Below are positions 8,831-20,455 of a DNA stretch of 64,000 nucleotides, piece after piece; the stretch's first letter is position 1; each line of letters opens with the position of its first letter. The DNA is from Corallochytrium limacisporum. Lineage: Eukaryota; Opisthokonta. The notes beneath the pieces were generated by a model. That model saw only the letters and a program-made list of their open reading frames with translations. It was not told where the DNA came from and did no database searches. A program made the position numbers and the translations under genes. Where the stretch lies: the NCBI GenBank assembly GCA_002811645.1, contig PDIP01000003.1:628026-692025 (forward strand). The letters run 5' to 3'.

Positions 8831-11077
8831 TCACTTTGAGGCAGCACCCTCTTCACCGTCAAGGTTGCGATCGATGGCATCCACTACCTTTGTGGCAGCA
8901 ACGGGGATACGGGTGCCCGGTCCAAAGACCTCAGCCACACCGGCTTCCTTCAGGAAATCATAATCGCGTGGAGGGATGACGCCACCGCAGATGATGACCA
9001 TGTCGTCACGGCCCAGTTTCTTGAGCTCTTCAATAACAGCGGGGACCAGGGTCTTGTGACCAGCGGCCTGACTGGAGATTCCCACGGCGTGGACATCAGC
9101 GTCGACAGCCTGGCGAGCAACCTCAGCAGGGGTCTGGAAAAGAGGACCAACATCAACGTCAAAGCCCAAGTCAGAGAAACCGGTTGCGATGACCTTGGCT
9201 CCACGATCGTGTCCGTCCTGGCCCATCTTTGCCACCAGAATACGAGGGCGACGACCGTACTTCTCGCTAAAGGCCTCAATCTTCTTGATACCATTTTCAA
9301 TGTCTGAGCTCACACCGTACTCACTCTTATATGCTCCGCTCACCAGGCGCTCTTCTGGCTTGTGGCGACCAAATACGACCTCCATGGCATCACTGATCTC
9401 TCCCACAGTAGCACGGGCGCGGGCAGCGTCAATAGCCAGGCCCAGGAGATTTCCGCTAGAGGTCTTTGCAGCCTCGGTAATGGCATCCAGGGTTTGCTTG
9501 CACTTTGCCTCATCACGTTCAGCCCGGATTTTCTTTAGCTTTTCCACTTGAGAGGCAAGCACCTGCCGGTTGTCAATCTCCAACACATCCACGCTCTCTG
9601 CCAAATCGGAGATATACTTATTGGTGCCCACAATGGTCTCGGAGCCGGAATCAATGCGGGCCTGACGCCTGGCAGCGGCCTCCTCAATGCGCAACTTGGG
9701 CATACCACTAGCTACAGCCTTGGCCATGCCTCCCAATTCCTCGACTTCATCGTAGATCTCCCGTGCAGCCCGGTAGACTTCATCGGTCAGCGCCTCCATC
9801 ATGTAGGATCCGGCCCATGGATCAGCAACCTTGGTAATGTGGGATTCTTCCTGCAAAATTAACTGGGTGTTACGTGCGATGCGCGCACTGAAAGGAGTAG
9901 GCAGACCCAGGGCTTCGTCAAAGGAATTTGTGTGCAGGGACTGGGTGCCGCCGAACACGGAAGCCATGGCTTCGATGGTCGTACGGACAACGTTGTTATA
10001 TGCATCCTGCTCCTGCAGGGACCAGCCAGAGGTTTGGGAATGAGTACGCAGCATTGTGCTCTTAGGGTTCTTGGGCTGGAAGTTTTCGGTCATTAATTCG
10101 GCCCACAGACGACGCGCTGCACGCATTTTTGCGATTTCCATGTAGAAGTTCATGCCAATAGCCCAGAAGAAGGACAGACGTGGTGCAAACTTATCGACAT
10201 CAAGACCAGCCTTGATACCGGTACGTACGTATTCAATGCCGTCAGCAATTGTGAACGCCATTTCGAGAACCGTATCGGCACCAGCTTCCTGCAGATGGTA
10301 ACCGGAGATGGAGATGGAGTTCCATTTGGGCATATTCTGACTGGTATATGCAAAGATATCAGAAATAATCCGCATGCTAGGCTCCGGGGGATAGATAAAG
10401 GTGTTACGCACCATGAACTCTTTCAAAATATCATTCTGGATGGTACCCGCAAGTTCCTTCTGCTGTGCACCTTGTTCCTCGGCGGCCACAATGTACATGG
10501 CCATAACGGGCAGCACAGCACCGTTCATGGTCATAGAGGTGGAGATCTTGTTCAGTGGAATATCCTGGAACAGGCGCTTCATATCCTCCACGCTGTCGAT
10601 GGCGACACCAGCCATACCCACATCACCGTACACGCGCTCGTTGTCAGAGTCGTAGCCACGGTGCGTAGCGAGATCGAAGGCAACACTGAGACCCTGCTGA
10701 CCGGCCTTCAGGTTAGCCTTGTAAAACTTGTTGGACTCTTCGACAGTAGAGAAACCGGCATACTGGCGAATGGTCCATGGCTTCACCGTGTACATGGTGT
10801 TGTAAGGACCGCGAGTGAAAGGAAACTGACCTGGAAGTTCGTCGGAAAGGCCTTCCACGTCAGCCTGGGTGTACACTGGCTTAATGTTGACACCGTCAGG
10901 TGTCCGCCAGACAAGGGACTCTGGATCGCGACCCTTCATCTCCTTTTCGGCGTTCTTCTTCCATCCTTCGTTCAACGGTACGTCCACCTTAGTTCGGACC
11001 GTATTGAGGATGGCAGTCTTGCCCGGGAAGGCACTGATGCGGTTTGCGACCTTTCCGACGCGAGGAAGGTACACCAT
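8831..11077 (-). CDS. MUT: Methylmalonyl-CoA mutase, mitochondrial
   Basis: This enzyme converts (R)-methylmalonyl-CoA to succinyl-CoA using adenosylcobalamin, the last step of propionate breakdown. The 748-aa length nearly equals human MUT (750). Features include the TIM-barrel substrate domain ([30 protein letters not shown], then [17 protein letters not shown]) and the C-terminal B12-binding domain with [18 protein letters not shown]. The cobalt-ligand histidine is residue 623. The first about 25 residues ([20 protein letters not shown]) are basic and suit mitochondrial import. The gene is intronless. The enzyme is common in animals and their relatives but absent from most Dikarya fungi, so it helps place the organism. 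It implies a source of adenosylcobalamin and a methylmalonyl-CoA epimerase elsewhere in the genome. Confidence 0.97.
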   Translation of the reverse strand: MVYLPRVGKVANRISAFPGKTAILNTVRTKVDVPLNEGWKKNAEKEMKGRDPESLVWRTPDGVNIKPVYTQADVEGLSDELPGQFPFTRGPYNTMYTVKPWTIRQYAGFSTVEESNKFYKANLKAGQQGLSVAFDLATHRGYDSDNERVYGDVGMAGVAIDSVEDMKRLFQDIPLNKISTSMTMNGAVLPVMAMYIVAAEEQGAQQKELAGTIQNDILKEFMVRNTFIYPPEPSMRIISDIFAYTSQNMPKWNSISISGYHLQEAGADTVLEMAFTIADGIEYVRTGIKAGLDVDKFAPRLSFFWAIGMNFYMEIAKMRAARRLWAELMTENFQPKNPKSTMLRTHSQTSGWSLQEQDAYNNVVRTTIEAMASVFGGTQSLHTNSFDEALGLPTPFSARIARNTQLILQEESHITKVADPWAGSYMMEALTDEVYRAAREIYDEVEELGGMAKAVASGMPKLRIEEAAARRQARIDSGSETIVGTNKYISDLAESVDVLEIDNRQVLASQVEKLKKIRAERDEAKCKQTLDAITEAAKTSSGNLLGLAIDAARARATVGEISDAMEVVFGRHKPEERLVSGAYKSEYGVSSDIENGIKKIEAFSEKYGRRPRILVAKMGQDGHDRGAKVIATGFSDLGFDVDVGPLFQTPAEVARQAVDADVHAVGISSQAAGHKTLVPAVIEELKKLGRDDMVIICGGVIPPRDYDFLKEAGVAEVFGPGTRIPVAATKVVDAIDRNLDGEEGAASK

Positions 11078-13727
11078 TCTGTGTGATTATTGACTACGCC
11101 TCTTTTGACTAGACCAAAGTCAATAGTAGTAGGGGGCTCCAGATGAATTAGTTGCGCCGCAAAACTCTCTAAAATATGTGGCTTTCATGTTTTCAGCGAT
11201 TCGTGTAGTCGTTGTTTCCACGCGTTAAGAGAATCTGGGGCCGATGGGATGTTTTCAGCACACCGCTCTACGAGAGGGGTCGGCACAAGCCAGAAGTCAC
11301 ACTGCACCTCCCTCCCATACCCTTGTCCCCCCCCCCTTCCCTCCCCACGGGAGGAACCCAAAATGGCTGTAATTTTTCGGGGTCTTGCAGACCAGTGCTA
11401 TTTTTGTGCATACTTTGCGCCCACTGAATATGGGGGTCCTCGCCGAGGACTTACCTCTTCTACCCACCCATCTCACGAAGCACACCTGGCCAGGGCAGAT
11501 AGTTTTGTGATTAAAGGGTGCGTGCTCTGCCATTGCAATCGAGATGCTTCTGCAAAAAAACTTGGTCAGTTCCCCGCACGCAGCCAAGAAGTGGCAACTA
11601 CAAAGGTGACTGTAAGGGGCCCCGGAAACAGAACACCATACTGCACAGATCGATGAATTTCCGCGGGGACCCTCTTGTGCATAGTTGGGGCGGCCGTACG
11701 TAGCCTGGCAAAGGTCTAGCCGTGTCGGAAGAGCTGGTCTGCCCCAAAGGATGAGGGCAGGCCCAGGCAAAATGATCCACCCGCAGACTTGCTCTGCCCG
11801 GGAGGTGGTGTGTTCCAACTCTCACCGAGCCACAGTCCGAACCCATTGTTTACGCAGCTCAGCCGGCACGGAGAGGACTTCCCACGACCGGCCAGTAACG
11901 GTGGCCTGGGAAAATTTTCTTCAATTTCGCATTGTTCGCTGCCCCATCTCTCCACTCTCCTTCTCTCACATCTCTGTCTTTGGATTTTTGGGTTCTTCTG
12001 TTTTTTTCTTATTTTTTTTTTTGGGTACGTTCTTTCCTTTATTCTCGCCTTTACTCAAATTTCTACTGGTTTGGGGGTGAAGGTGGGGGGGTGCGTTACA
12101 CAATACAGTGAACAGAGAGAGGAGAAACCAATTCACGTTCCTCCGCGAAGTGACAATAGTGCGCGTAAGGACTCCGAAAATAATATACGGATAGTATTAA
12201 AAATAGACAGAATTGCATAAACTATCTACATCGATATCCAACAATGTAGTATTATTTGGTATTTGGTGTAACCAAAATCATGAATTCCGTATATAAATAT
12301 TCATGCCCCCATAGCAACGATCCACTGAGCAACCACGGTACAGCTACGTTCACTATATCGCAGGCCCTCCGGGGAGTCCCCAACCAGCCTGGGGAGGCTC
12401 GCTGTGATTGGTCCAACGAGCAAAGGGTACGAGGTTTCCGTAACAGATTGGAATGTGTTTGTTCGAGGAGGTATCTTCAATGATCCTGTGTAGGTGTATT
12501 TGGCTCTATCGGGCCACCCTTCTAGTATGCACTATTGCGACCAGCATAGGGACAGTGCTTCATGTTATCTTTCGGACGGATCCAGAATGATGACGATGCA
12601 ACCTGCACGACCCAATGCACCCGCCCTTCTCTTGAGGCCCCCACAAAGGAACATCATGCCGTAGAGTACCGTCCTCTACTAACGCACGAGGTAGAGGACA
12701 ATGGTAGCGCTTTAGTGCTTACTCCCGTCTGTGGCTCTGAGATGCATGCTGGGTTATATGGCTTGCCGGCAGTACTGGGCGACAGATTATGCCGGTCATT
12801 GCAGCGCGGTTGTCTCTCTGACCGGCATGCTTGGAAACGAACCATAGCGGAGGTATGGAGCCCGGCCATACAATTGTTGCCGCCGAAATTGCGGTGCCTC
12901 GATTCCATACAGTTTGCATAGCAATGCTCGCCAACCGCTCGTTTTCCTTCCAAGAAAGGGTCGACAATGATTTCCGCTGTCTTCTGTCGGTCCAAAGAAC
13001 CGTCTATTAAACGTCAAACTGGCACCGATGAACATGGTCAAGCATACATAGGTGAACACCTATCATAGATAATCAATGAACAGAAATAGAAGGAAACGGG
13101 ACCGGAAGGGAAGGCAGTTGATCGAAAAGGAAGAATGATTGTGGGTGCCGGTCGTTCAGCGTAAGGTTCGCCGCCCTCCCCGCGGTGGTTCGGCCCTCCT
13201 TCCTTGTGTTCCAAAACTTAAAAAGTATACAATATATTTGGCATAGATCTCAAGCGGCCGATGGGGCGAAACCCGCCACCGGTGAGTCCTACCGGATGTG
13301 CTTTGGACCCGTACTGGGCCACGTCAGACTGAGCATATCTTGCGATGCGCATGAGAAGAGTAGTTTCTGCTGTACTTCTTGTCTCCATGATCTATCTATT
13401 GTTTTCTAGGCTTCAGAGGCTGCACATTCCTTTCTGCCTTTCCCGCAGTTCGCGAAACATTTTCTCCAACCTTCTCTAAGCTCAAGGGAAGTGGAAGGTA
13501 TTCAAATCATTGGTGTAAGTCTTGGACTTAGTACAAGAACTCACCCATTCAGATACGCGAAAAGAGCAACATACACACTACGGACCATTTTCAGGCACAC
13601 AATCTGAATACGACACATACCGAATCCTTATAAAGAATGTGAAGACCCGGGGAAAGCGTAGAGAATATCCTCACGGAAGAAGTCAGGTTAGAGTAGCGTT
13701 GGATCAGTACACGCCCGCACAGTCAAA
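11078..13727. other. Intergenic region, about 2.65 kb
   Basis: This long spacer lies between the mutase and RapGAP genes, which point away from each other. It has homopolymer runs (a C9 run near 11328, T-rich tracts at 12000-12060 and a G7 near 12086). Short ORFs on both strands lack protein-like composition. A CCAAT-type box (gtgattggtcc) lies near 12407, and a short stem (CCCCAACCAGCCTGGGG) at about 12377-12393. I could not support any gene, tRNA or transposon here. Confidence 0.45.
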
Positions 13728-16106
13728 ATGACCACTGATGGACCGGACCAGGGAAGCGCTGGTCTGCGTCGCATCACCACCCAGGTGCGCCGCCGCATTG
13801 AAGAACTCCAGTCCCATAATACGAAATCATCAACTACCAAACATGTTATGGAAGAACCGCCAAACCACGTCTCGGTGAGTCGGCTTCGGAGAGTGTTCAT
13901 GGGAGAGGCTGTGGACTCGGAGCCTCATGAAAACGAAGACAACTTGCATGGCCAAGGAAGTTCAATGGATGACATCCACCGCGCAGAAAAATCTCACAAG
14001 CGGATGGAAAGCGCATCTTTTCCTCGGTCAATAAGCATGCGGGAACGTCCAACAAGGTCGCTATCTTGTGATTGGGAAGAGATGGATGTCTTGCCAGAAT
14101 ACAGCGATCGGTTGCTGACCCAGAAACAGAATGGTACTAAGATGAAGTCCGAAAATTCATTAGCAACAAAGCCGCAAGGGCGACATCTCCGGATAACCAC
14201 TTCCTCGACCATCTGCGGCGACAGTCAGACCACGGTGGGTGCCTCTTCAGACGCTATGGTTCGGACCTTGGGGAATAGTTCATCAGCCTCGGCCCTGCGC
14301 AAGAGCCAGAGATTCATTCAGAGCTTAGATATGGCCAAATCAGCAAAGGAGGGCGCAGAATTCCACCGTCGTCTGACGCTCCAAGGGTTCAATGACATTG
14401 AACTGGATCTCCAGAGCAGCATGAATTTCCTAAACGCGATCGGAAGCCCTCAAGCCAGCCAAGACAAGATTGCAGATGCAGCAGCTGCCGCAGCCAGTGA
14501 ACAGGACAGCAACGGTGAGCATCCAGTTGCCCACGCGACCGTGCGTCGCATGCCCCGCAGTTTCTCAGGCGTTGGTCGGGACGATGAAGGCTTCTTAATG
14601 GTGGAGGCTGACAACATCCTCCAGTCCACAATAGCGGAGGATACCGTAAACGACGAGCTCTTTGAGGATCAGGATGGACGAGGATTGACTGTTACTACTG
14701 CGGTGGGTCTCAGAGAAAGCACAGGATCTCTGCGGCAGCACTCCTTGACCAACTCCGCTCCTTCGGTGCTAAGTTCGACGCCCTCGTTGAATCCCGACAA
14801 TCTGGCCAGCTCCATCGCATCAGCAGTGGGATCGGCCATCTTTGATGTCATGTCACAGAGTGCAGTTGACTCTGGGGAAGACACGAAGTTGGAACTAGAT
14901 CAGTTCGTGGTCTTGGGGGATAGGTATACATCGGACGAAGCACGGGCAACAGTGGCCCCCCAGGTCAATGACCCGGCACATAATCTGATGTCGATCGAGA
15001 CAAGGCAGAGACTGCATATTTCTTTGGATGAATGTAGACTTGACCCAGAGTTCACATATCCAATGTACTCGACACTAATCGCCCCGCATCCGCACCAGGT
15101 CTGCTTCGTGGTGGACGAGAACTTGGGCTACTGCGCAGTCTCTGTGCGAAAAGAAAAGCTGCCTGACAAATCAACTCGTTATCGTGTATTGATCATGCCA
15201 TCTAAGGGTTCACAGGTGCGCAAGATTGTCAGAGACAATCAGTGCCATGTCTCGTCCATCCTTCGTACGAAACCGTCTTTCCGGGACGTCCTACAGGCGG
15301 CTTACACGTTCCGTCCCATTACCAAGTTCCGCACACCGAGCACAAAACAGAAGGAGCAGGTCAAAAAGGCGCTGATTGAAGCAGAAAAGAAGATGAACAT
15401 GGACAAGTACAATATTGGGGTCATCTACGTCCGTCCGGGCCAGAAACAGGAAGGAGAATACTTCAACAACGAAGATGGCAGTCCGGCATTCAATAACTTT
15501 GTTGAACTACTCGGCGAGAAGATTCGCCTACAGGGGTTCAAGGGCCACCGCGGCGGCCTGGACACTCACAGCAACACCACCGGTACCCACAGCGTGGCCA
15601 CCATCTTTAGTGGTGTGGAGATCATGTTTCACGTCTCCACATTGCTGCCATACGTCCAAGGAGATCCGCAGCAGGTTCGCCGCAAAGCCTTCATTGGCAA
15701 CGACATTTCTCAAATTGTCTTTGTTGAATGCGACGAGGGCACAGACCGAGTTACAACTTCTAAATTTGACCCGGAATCCCTGACTGCGCAGTTTCCACAC
15801 GTGTTCTTGGTTGTGCACATGCTGAAGAAGGACCCTCCGGTCTACGCACTCCATGAGGTGCATCGTAAGGAACTCCAGCCATACCCACCGATGGTCTCCC
15901 GTAACGTGTGGACTCATGACACTACTTTCCGCGACGTCCTGCTGACCAAGGCGATTAACGGCCAGCACGCAGCCTATCGCAATGGCAAGCTTAGCATCGT
16001 GCGTCAAAGCCTGTGCCGCGGTCTACTCAAGTCTGTCTGCGATGATTTCGTCCCGGAGATTGAATCCGACCTGACGAAATCTAAGGTGGCCACCCGCAAG
16101 AGGTAA
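13728..16106 (+). CDS. Rap GTPase-activating protein (Rap1GAP type)
   Basis: The 792-aa product has a Ser-rich N-terminal half (about residues 1-390) with little structure, followed by a complete Rap/Ran-GAP domain. EFTYPMYSTLIAPHPHQVCF opens the dimerisation part. NIGVIYVRPGQKQEGEYFNN, FVELLGEKIRLQGFKGHRGGLD and TIFSGVEIMFHVSTLLPY are hallmark blocks of the catalytic part. The asparagine thumb that drives GTP hydrolysis in Rap1GAP corresponds to Asn658 in FIGNDISQIVFVECD. The protein should switch off a Rap-like small GTPase and so act in adhesion or polarity signalling. The gene is intronless. No GoLoco motif is obvious at the N-terminus, unlike some animal Rap1GAPs. Confidence 0.93.
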   Translation: MTTDGPDQGSAGLRRITTQVRRRIEELQSHNTKSSTTKHVMEEPPNHVSVSRLRRVFMGEAVDSEPHENEDNLHGQGSSMDDIHRAEKSHKRMESASFPRSISMRERPTRSLSCDWEEMDVLPEYSDRLLTQKQNGTKMKSENSLATKPQGRHLRITTSSTICGDSQTTVGASSDAMVRTLGNSSSASALRKSQRFIQSLDMAKSAKEGAEFHRRLTLQGFNDIELDLQSSMNFLNAIGSPQASQDKIADAAAAAASEQDSNGEHPVAHATVRRMPRSFSGVGRDDEGFLMVEADNILQSTIAEDTVNDELFEDQDGRGLTVTTAVGLRESTGSLRQHSLTNSAPSVLSSTPSLNPDNLASSIASAVGSAIFDVMSQSAVDSGEDTKLELDQFVVLGDRYTSDEARATVAPQVNDPAHNLMSIETRQRLHISLDECRLDPEFTYPMYSTLIAPHPHQVCFVVDENLGYCAVSVRKEKLPDKSTRYRVLIMPSKGSQVRKIVRDNQCHVSSILRTKPSFRDVLQAAYTFRPITKFRTPSTKQKEQVKKALIEAEKKMNMDKYNIGVIYVRPGQKQEGEYFNNEDGSPAFNNFVELLGEKIRLQGFKGHRGGLDTHSNTTGTHSVATIFSGVEIMFHVSTLLPYVQGDPQQVRRKAFIGNDISQIVFVECDEGTDRVTTSKFDPESLTAQFPHVFLVVHMLKKDPPVYALHEVHRKELQPYPPMVSRNVWTHDTTFRDVLLTKAINGQHAAYRNGKLSIVRQSLCRGLLKSVCDDFVPEIESDLTKSKVATRKR

Positions 16107-16803
16107 CCCCCATATGTGATTCATGTGAATACAGAATATAAGACCAGGAATATGTACTATATCTCATCGTAGTCGCCGACCTGTTGCTCCCTGAATGACA
16201 GATGCCGCTAGAGTTCCAGACAGTTAATACAGGTCCCGGGGTCAACCATGCGCCTGCATTAGGCAGATACACCAGACTGGATCGCATACAGAGAAGCATA
16301 TCCAGTCCAAGGTAGCACCTGGATAGTATCAGTCTCTTTGCTACAGACTTGTTAATGCCAACATTGTCTGCTGATTCGGTTCGGAGGCACTGATCCCCCC
16401 CCCCCCCGGGGGGGGGGGGGAGGGGGGAGGGGCATTGTCAGACACGCACACCCTGTGAGACCCAATGCACCAGTGAAGAATCAGAAAAGTCGACCAACGG
16501 GAGTGTGTGGGGTCAGTTCTAGTCCAACAAGACACACGAATCAGAGAAATCCATGGATGACGGCGGGAGGAAATTCAATATTGAAAGTATTGAGCGGATG
16601 AGGATCAGGCCATCACCATTCAGTTATACTAGGATTGTACCCCTTGCCCCAAATTCACTATTCAAAACTAAATCAGTGCGAATGATCCCGAATTTATCGG
16701 AATAATTGCTAAACTGCGCATGTATGGAAATATGTATGTATGGATGGTCTGCTGGACCGCGGATCATCTCTGAGAGGAAACATGATTTGATGAATGAAAG
16801 TCT
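16107..16803. other. Intergenic region with C13G13 palindrome
   Basis: 697 bp between the convergent RapGAP and ING genes. At 16395-16420 exactly thirteen C are followed by thirteen G, a perfect 26-bp palindrome, with a further G-rich block just downstream. The rest shows nothing recognisable. Confidence 0.6.
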
Positions 16804-17658
16804 CTAGCGACACTGTGGGCAATACCACTTACCCTTTGGTGCCTCTGTCAATCCAACACAGCCGTAGTGGAACCATTCGATGGGACAGTCGGGGTTATCA
16901 CATCCAACCATGTCACCATATGACACTTGGTTGCACAGGCAGTACTTGGGTTCGTTTGGATCCAGTCCACCAGCAGGTTCTGGAATGCCTGTTGTACCCA
17001 TATCGAGTCCAGCCAGAACTGTGCCGACTAGTCCCAAAGAAGTGTCACGCAGGCCTGCACCGAGCCCTGCAGCAGATACACCACTGGCTGCCGAAATGCT
17101 CTGTTTCTTTTGCTTCTTGCGCGCCGGTCCATCAGCTTTCTTCGTTTCTTTTCGACTAGAGACGCTGTCCTTTCGGCTACGCGAGGTCAGGCCGGATACT
17201 TCACTTGAAGTCTCTGCATAGTCAGTCACGGACTTACGAGATGTCAACTGCTCCACACTGGCGTGCTTCTGTCCGGCTTTGTTCGCTTTCTCCACCAGCG
17301 TATTCGTTATACCAGGGTTCTCGGCCTCGAGCTCATTTGTAAACTTCTTAACTTCATTGTCTAGTCGCTTGCTATGCCTTTCTATGATCTCATGCACTTG
17401 ATCAAGGACGGACAGCTTCTTTTGATGCACTTGTTGAGCCTTAGCAAATGATGTTCTGATCCTGTGACACTTTGCTGCCCTTTGCTCACCATTCATGGTT
17501 TGGCCCGACAAGAAATATCTCTTCACTTCCCTTTCCGCAAGCTCTTCTTCACGGGCTGCTTTTTCGTCGGCGTCCCCCATGCGTTTTAGATTAGCACCAA
17601 TGAATTCACTGAGACCCTCAATGGACTCAACAAAGTCCTCAAGATAGTACATTGCCAT
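16804..17658 (-). CDS. ING-family PHD-finger chromatin reader
   Basis: The 284-aa protein has the ING layout. An N-terminal helical dimerisation domain ([17 protein letters not shown] to about residue 115) is followed by a Lys/Arg-rich nuclear-localisation region (about 150-195, with [14 protein letters not shown]). The C-terminal PHD finger is at about 237-283, with [20 protein letters not shown] and WYCPQC supplying the Cys4-His-Cys3 zinc ligands. ING PHDs bind trimethylated histone H3 lysine 4; Tyr in [17 protein letters not shown] and Trp in IEWFH fit that pocket. ING proteins sit in histone acetyltransferase or deacetylase complexes. The YYLEDFVE start resembles ING4/ING5 and yeast Yng2. 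The gene is intronless. Confidence 0.94.
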   Translation of the reverse strand: MAMYYLEDFVESIEGLSEFIGANLKRMGDADEKAAREEELAEREVKRYFLSGQTMNGEQRAAKCHRIRTSFAKAQQVHQKKLSVLDQVHEIIERHSKRLDNEVKKFTNELEAENPGITNTLVEKANKAGQKHASVEQLTSRKSVTDYAETSSEVSGLTSRSRKDSVSSRKETKKADGPARKKQKKQSISAASGVSAAGLGAGLRDTSLGLVGTVLAGLDMGTTGIPEPAGGLDPNEPKYCLCNQVSYGDMVGCDNPDCPIEWFHYGCVGLTEAPKGKWYCPQCR

Positions 17659-18545
17659 GGTTCTATTTTTCTAAACTGAGGCCTGTTATCTATAATTCTA
17701 CATTCTGTTCGTGATAGATGGGATTGTCGCAGCAATGTGCTTGTCTTTGCGCAATTCAAATAGTGTTGTTGCTTCGAAATACCACAGTCATTTCTATGTG
17801 CGGTACCATGTTTCTCTGCGCGCGCCCATCTGCCTCTGCTGTGATCATTTCCCAGTGTTTTACAATCCTATCCGTATGTGAAATCACTGGCCACCTCCCA
17901 CCATTCTCCACAGTGAATGTGCTGCTGATATTTTGTGCCTCAAATGTTGTTCACTTCCCTGGGCCATTGTCGCCTACTGTGGGTACACCTGACGCAAAAC
18001 GTCGAGAAGACAGAACGAAAGAAAAAGGGATGAAACTATTCCCTGGTACGCTGAACCGGGGAGATTTGGAAGTAAAGACCGTCCCAACGATCTCACAGGA
18101 CTCAATGTCAATACCCCTTCCTGCCTCAGAGAGAGAGACTCTACCGATTGTGCGGACTACAGGTTGTTCGGAAATTCAAGAGCCCGAGGTACCATAGAGC
18201 ATCCATAGTGAAGCATCCACCGTTCAACTTGCGGAGTGAGTTTGGTCTATGTACCGTCCTTTCGCGAGGTAACCCGCTGACGGGAGGAATGGCGTTTGGT
18301 GTGAAAGAAGGGGATCGCCCTTCAATATACAAAACAAACTGAGTCATGAAAGCTATGAAAAGAGATAGGGGATCATTTGTAGACAATAACGGTGGTACAT
18401 TTTGTGTCACCATGAGCATGTACTCTGTGATATGGCTTACAGGAAAACCCGTTTAATTAATACAGAGGAGGCAAAATGTAAGGCGAAACAACACTTCTCA
18501 ATGCGGATCTGCATTGGCTTTGGTGAACATAGCTGACGACACAAC
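17659..18545. other. Intergenic region, divergent promoters
   Basis: 887 bp between the divergent ING and cyclin Y genes. A 159-codon frame at 17718-18197 (+) is open, but its composition (Cys/Ser/Thr/Val-rich with no motif) does not look like a protein, and I do not call it. No repeats or RNA genes were seen. Confidence 0.4.
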
Positions 18546-19775
18546 ATGGGTAATTCCTCTAGTAAGAATAAGACAGGGGTTCCTGTCAATGGGGACACAA
18601 GGTCTTCTGGTAAATCCACAAGGTCTTCCAAGAAAACCATCCTAAAACGACGAGGAAAAAGGAAGGGAAGGAATGAACATGCTCTCAACGGAGACCCACG
18701 GACTGTTGGCTCTGACCCGCGGCAGCAAGATGGCGAGATTCCCGAAGTTAATATTGAGGGATCAGGAGACTTGTCAGAACGCAGGTCCGTGGCTAGTGCA
18801 AAAGACAACAGAGACGAAAATGATGCCCTACAACACATTAGTGAGCGACAGACCGAAGTACCGGATGAAAAACACATTCGTTTCGGCAATCACAACAGAT
18901 ATGTTAAATCTCTCAATAGCTTAGAACAAGCGGGTGTCAACGACAAAGTGGGGCGCACACGAAGTAATTCTTCGAACAGTAACAATGCACTGCGACGGAG
19001 AAATAGTTGTACCACAATCTATCTTAGCGCGAGCGTGGCCGCACCAGGGCTGGAGCGTACGCTCGAGTGCGTATCGCAGGCTCTTGAATTGGACGGCAGT
19101 GACAATTTCACTAAGAGAGATTTGCGTAAGAGTGGCATGGATGCCATCAGTCCACGGGCACGGACCCTGTGGAGTGTTTTTAGCGAGGAAGACCATCCGA
19201 GCAGTTTCGGAGAACTGGACGTCAGTGAGTACTGGGAAGTACCCTCCGCTGGCAGAATCTTCCATTTCTTAAACTCTCTGTTTGAGGCAGCCGCTCTGAC
19301 TGCTGAGGCTGCCATCATCACACTGATCTACGTGGAGCGGCTGATGAACTCGACAGGCATAGTGTTCACCGGACTCTACTGGCGGCGGATCACACTCGGA
19401 GCCGTTCTCCTGGCCTCCAAGGTATGGGACGACCAAGCCGTCTGGAACGTGGACTTCTGTTCCATTCTGCCGGACATGGCAGTAGAAGACATGAACCAAC
19501 TCGAACGGCGATATTTGGAGGCAATTGGTTTCAATGTGAGTGTGGCAGCTGGTATCTACGCGCGCTACTTCTTTGAGCTCCAGGACATCGTCAACGAGAA
19601 CGACGGCCTGCCCACGACCCAGCTGAATATGGAGCGGGCAATCGAACTAGAGGCTCTGACCCGCAAGACCGAATCGCTAGTGTCCAAGACAAAGAAAGGC
19701 AATCCTAGAACACGGAAGAGACCAAAGAGTCAGGATCAGTACCAGAGAAAACCTGAACCAGCATATGTCATGTAA
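18546..19775 (+). CDS. CCNY: Cyclin Y
   Basis: The 409-aa protein starts MGNSSSKN, an N-myristoylation signal like that of human cyclin Y (MGNTTS). The cyclin box at about residues 230-350 includes IFHFLNSLFEAAALTAEAAI, YVERLMNSTGI, WRRITLGAVLLASKVWDDQAV and VEDMNQLERRYLEAIGFN, which closely follow CCNY. Short upstream matches (LQHISERQ and SCTTIYL) also correspond to conserved CCNY regions. Cyclin Y recruits CDK14/CDK16-type kinases to the plasma membrane, in Wnt signalling in animals. The ATG at 18546 is required for myristoylation, so the start is secure. The N-terminal about 150 residues are basic and Ser-rich and may hold 14-3-3 sites. The gene is intronless. Confidence 0.93.
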   Translation: MGNSSSKNKTGVPVNGDTRSSGKSTRSSKKTILKRRGKRKGRNEHALNGDPRTVGSDPRQQDGEIPEVNIEGSGDLSERRSVASAKDNRDENDALQHISERQTEVPDEKHIRFGNHNRYVKSLNSLEQAGVNDKVGRTRSNSSNSNNALRRRNSCTTIYLSASVAAPGLERTLECVSQALELDGSDNFTKRDLRKSGMDAISPRARTLWSVFSEEDHPSSFGELDVSEYWEVPSAGRIFHFLNSLFEAAALTAEAAIITLIYVERLMNSTGIVFTGLYWRRITLGAVLLASKVWDDQAVWNVDFCSILPDMAVEDMNQLERRYLEAIGFNVSVAAGIYARYFFELQDIVNENDGLPTTQLNMERAIELEALTRKTESLVSKTKKGNPRTRKRPKSQDQYQRKPEPAYVM

Positions 19776-19897
19776 AAAGTTGCCCAACATTACTGTGACC
19801 AGGCGAGTTTGATTGTTTATGACACTAACTAGTATTACCTTTATATATGTATATTGATTACTTACGAAGTTTCCTTTTTTGTAAATTTCAAGTGGAT

Positions 19898-20344
19898 CTA
19901 GTAGTGACCCAATTTCACCTGAGGTTCTGGCCGTGGGTCAGCTACTTCACGTTTTGCCGCAGGGTTACGCCACGCAGGGTTAGTGAAACCCATGACCTGA
20001 TAGGTAACAAACAAGAACCCAAATCCGTAGCCCAGCCATTTCAGAGCCTCATAAGGATTAGCATGCTCCTCGAGGTAGTCCACGAAGAAAATACTATATT
20101 CTTCTTCCATTTCAGGGACGGGATCCTCAATATTACGACGTTCCTGCATGTCGTCATACTGCAGATAGGCCTTCTCTGCCTGCTGATGGACACCCGCCGC
20201 GTTGTACCCTCCCAGGTCCACTTGAGAGTCCGACTTAACTTCCTGTCTCATAACAGCAGTCGAGTGCATGAACCGAACACGAGTCATGGCACAGACAGAG
20301 CGGAGGCTAGACGGCCGCATTGCCCGAGTCAAAAACGACGACAT
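19898..20344 (-). CDS. Small mitochondrial single-TM protein (possible complex I subunit)
   Basis: From the ATG at 20344 the product is 148 aa; an in-frame ATG at 20455 would add 37 residues. I prefer the shorter form because it starts directly with a mitochondrial-type presequence rich in Ser, Arg and Thr and lacking acids (MSSFLTRAMRPSSLRS). An acidic middle is followed by one membrane segment (ALKWLGYGFGFLFVTYQVMGF) and a Pro-rich polar tail ending in VKLGHY. The layout resembles small accessory subunits of respiratory complex I such as NDUFB8 (acidic N-side, one TM, short tail), but this is a guess from topology. It lies 122 bp downstream of cyclin Y, in convergent orientation. Confidence 0.6.
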   Translation of the reverse strand: MSSFLTRAMRPSSLRSVCAMTRVRFMHSTAVMRQEVKSDSQVDLGGYNAAGVHQQAEKAYLQYDDMQERRNIEDPVPEMEEEYSIFFVDYLEEHANPYEALKWLGYGFGFLFVTYQVMGFTNPAWRNPAAKREVADPRPEPQVKLGHY

Positions 20345-20455
20345 TCTTTTAATAACTAATTTACACGCTTTCGTTTCCCCTGCTGTGTTGTTACACGGAT
20401 TTGAAACCAATAGGCTTGAGAAGAATTTCCTGGGTTGTTTTGAACGTGAAGACAT

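Noticed and set aside
10295-11086. 263-codon plus-strand frame opposite methylmalonyl-CoA mutase
   Set aside because: It is antisense to a well-conserved enzyme and lacks any motif.
17718-18197. 159-codon plus-strand frame between ING and cyclin Y
   Set aside because: It has no motif and an unusual Cys/Val/Ser mix, and it spans the divergent promoter region of two genes.
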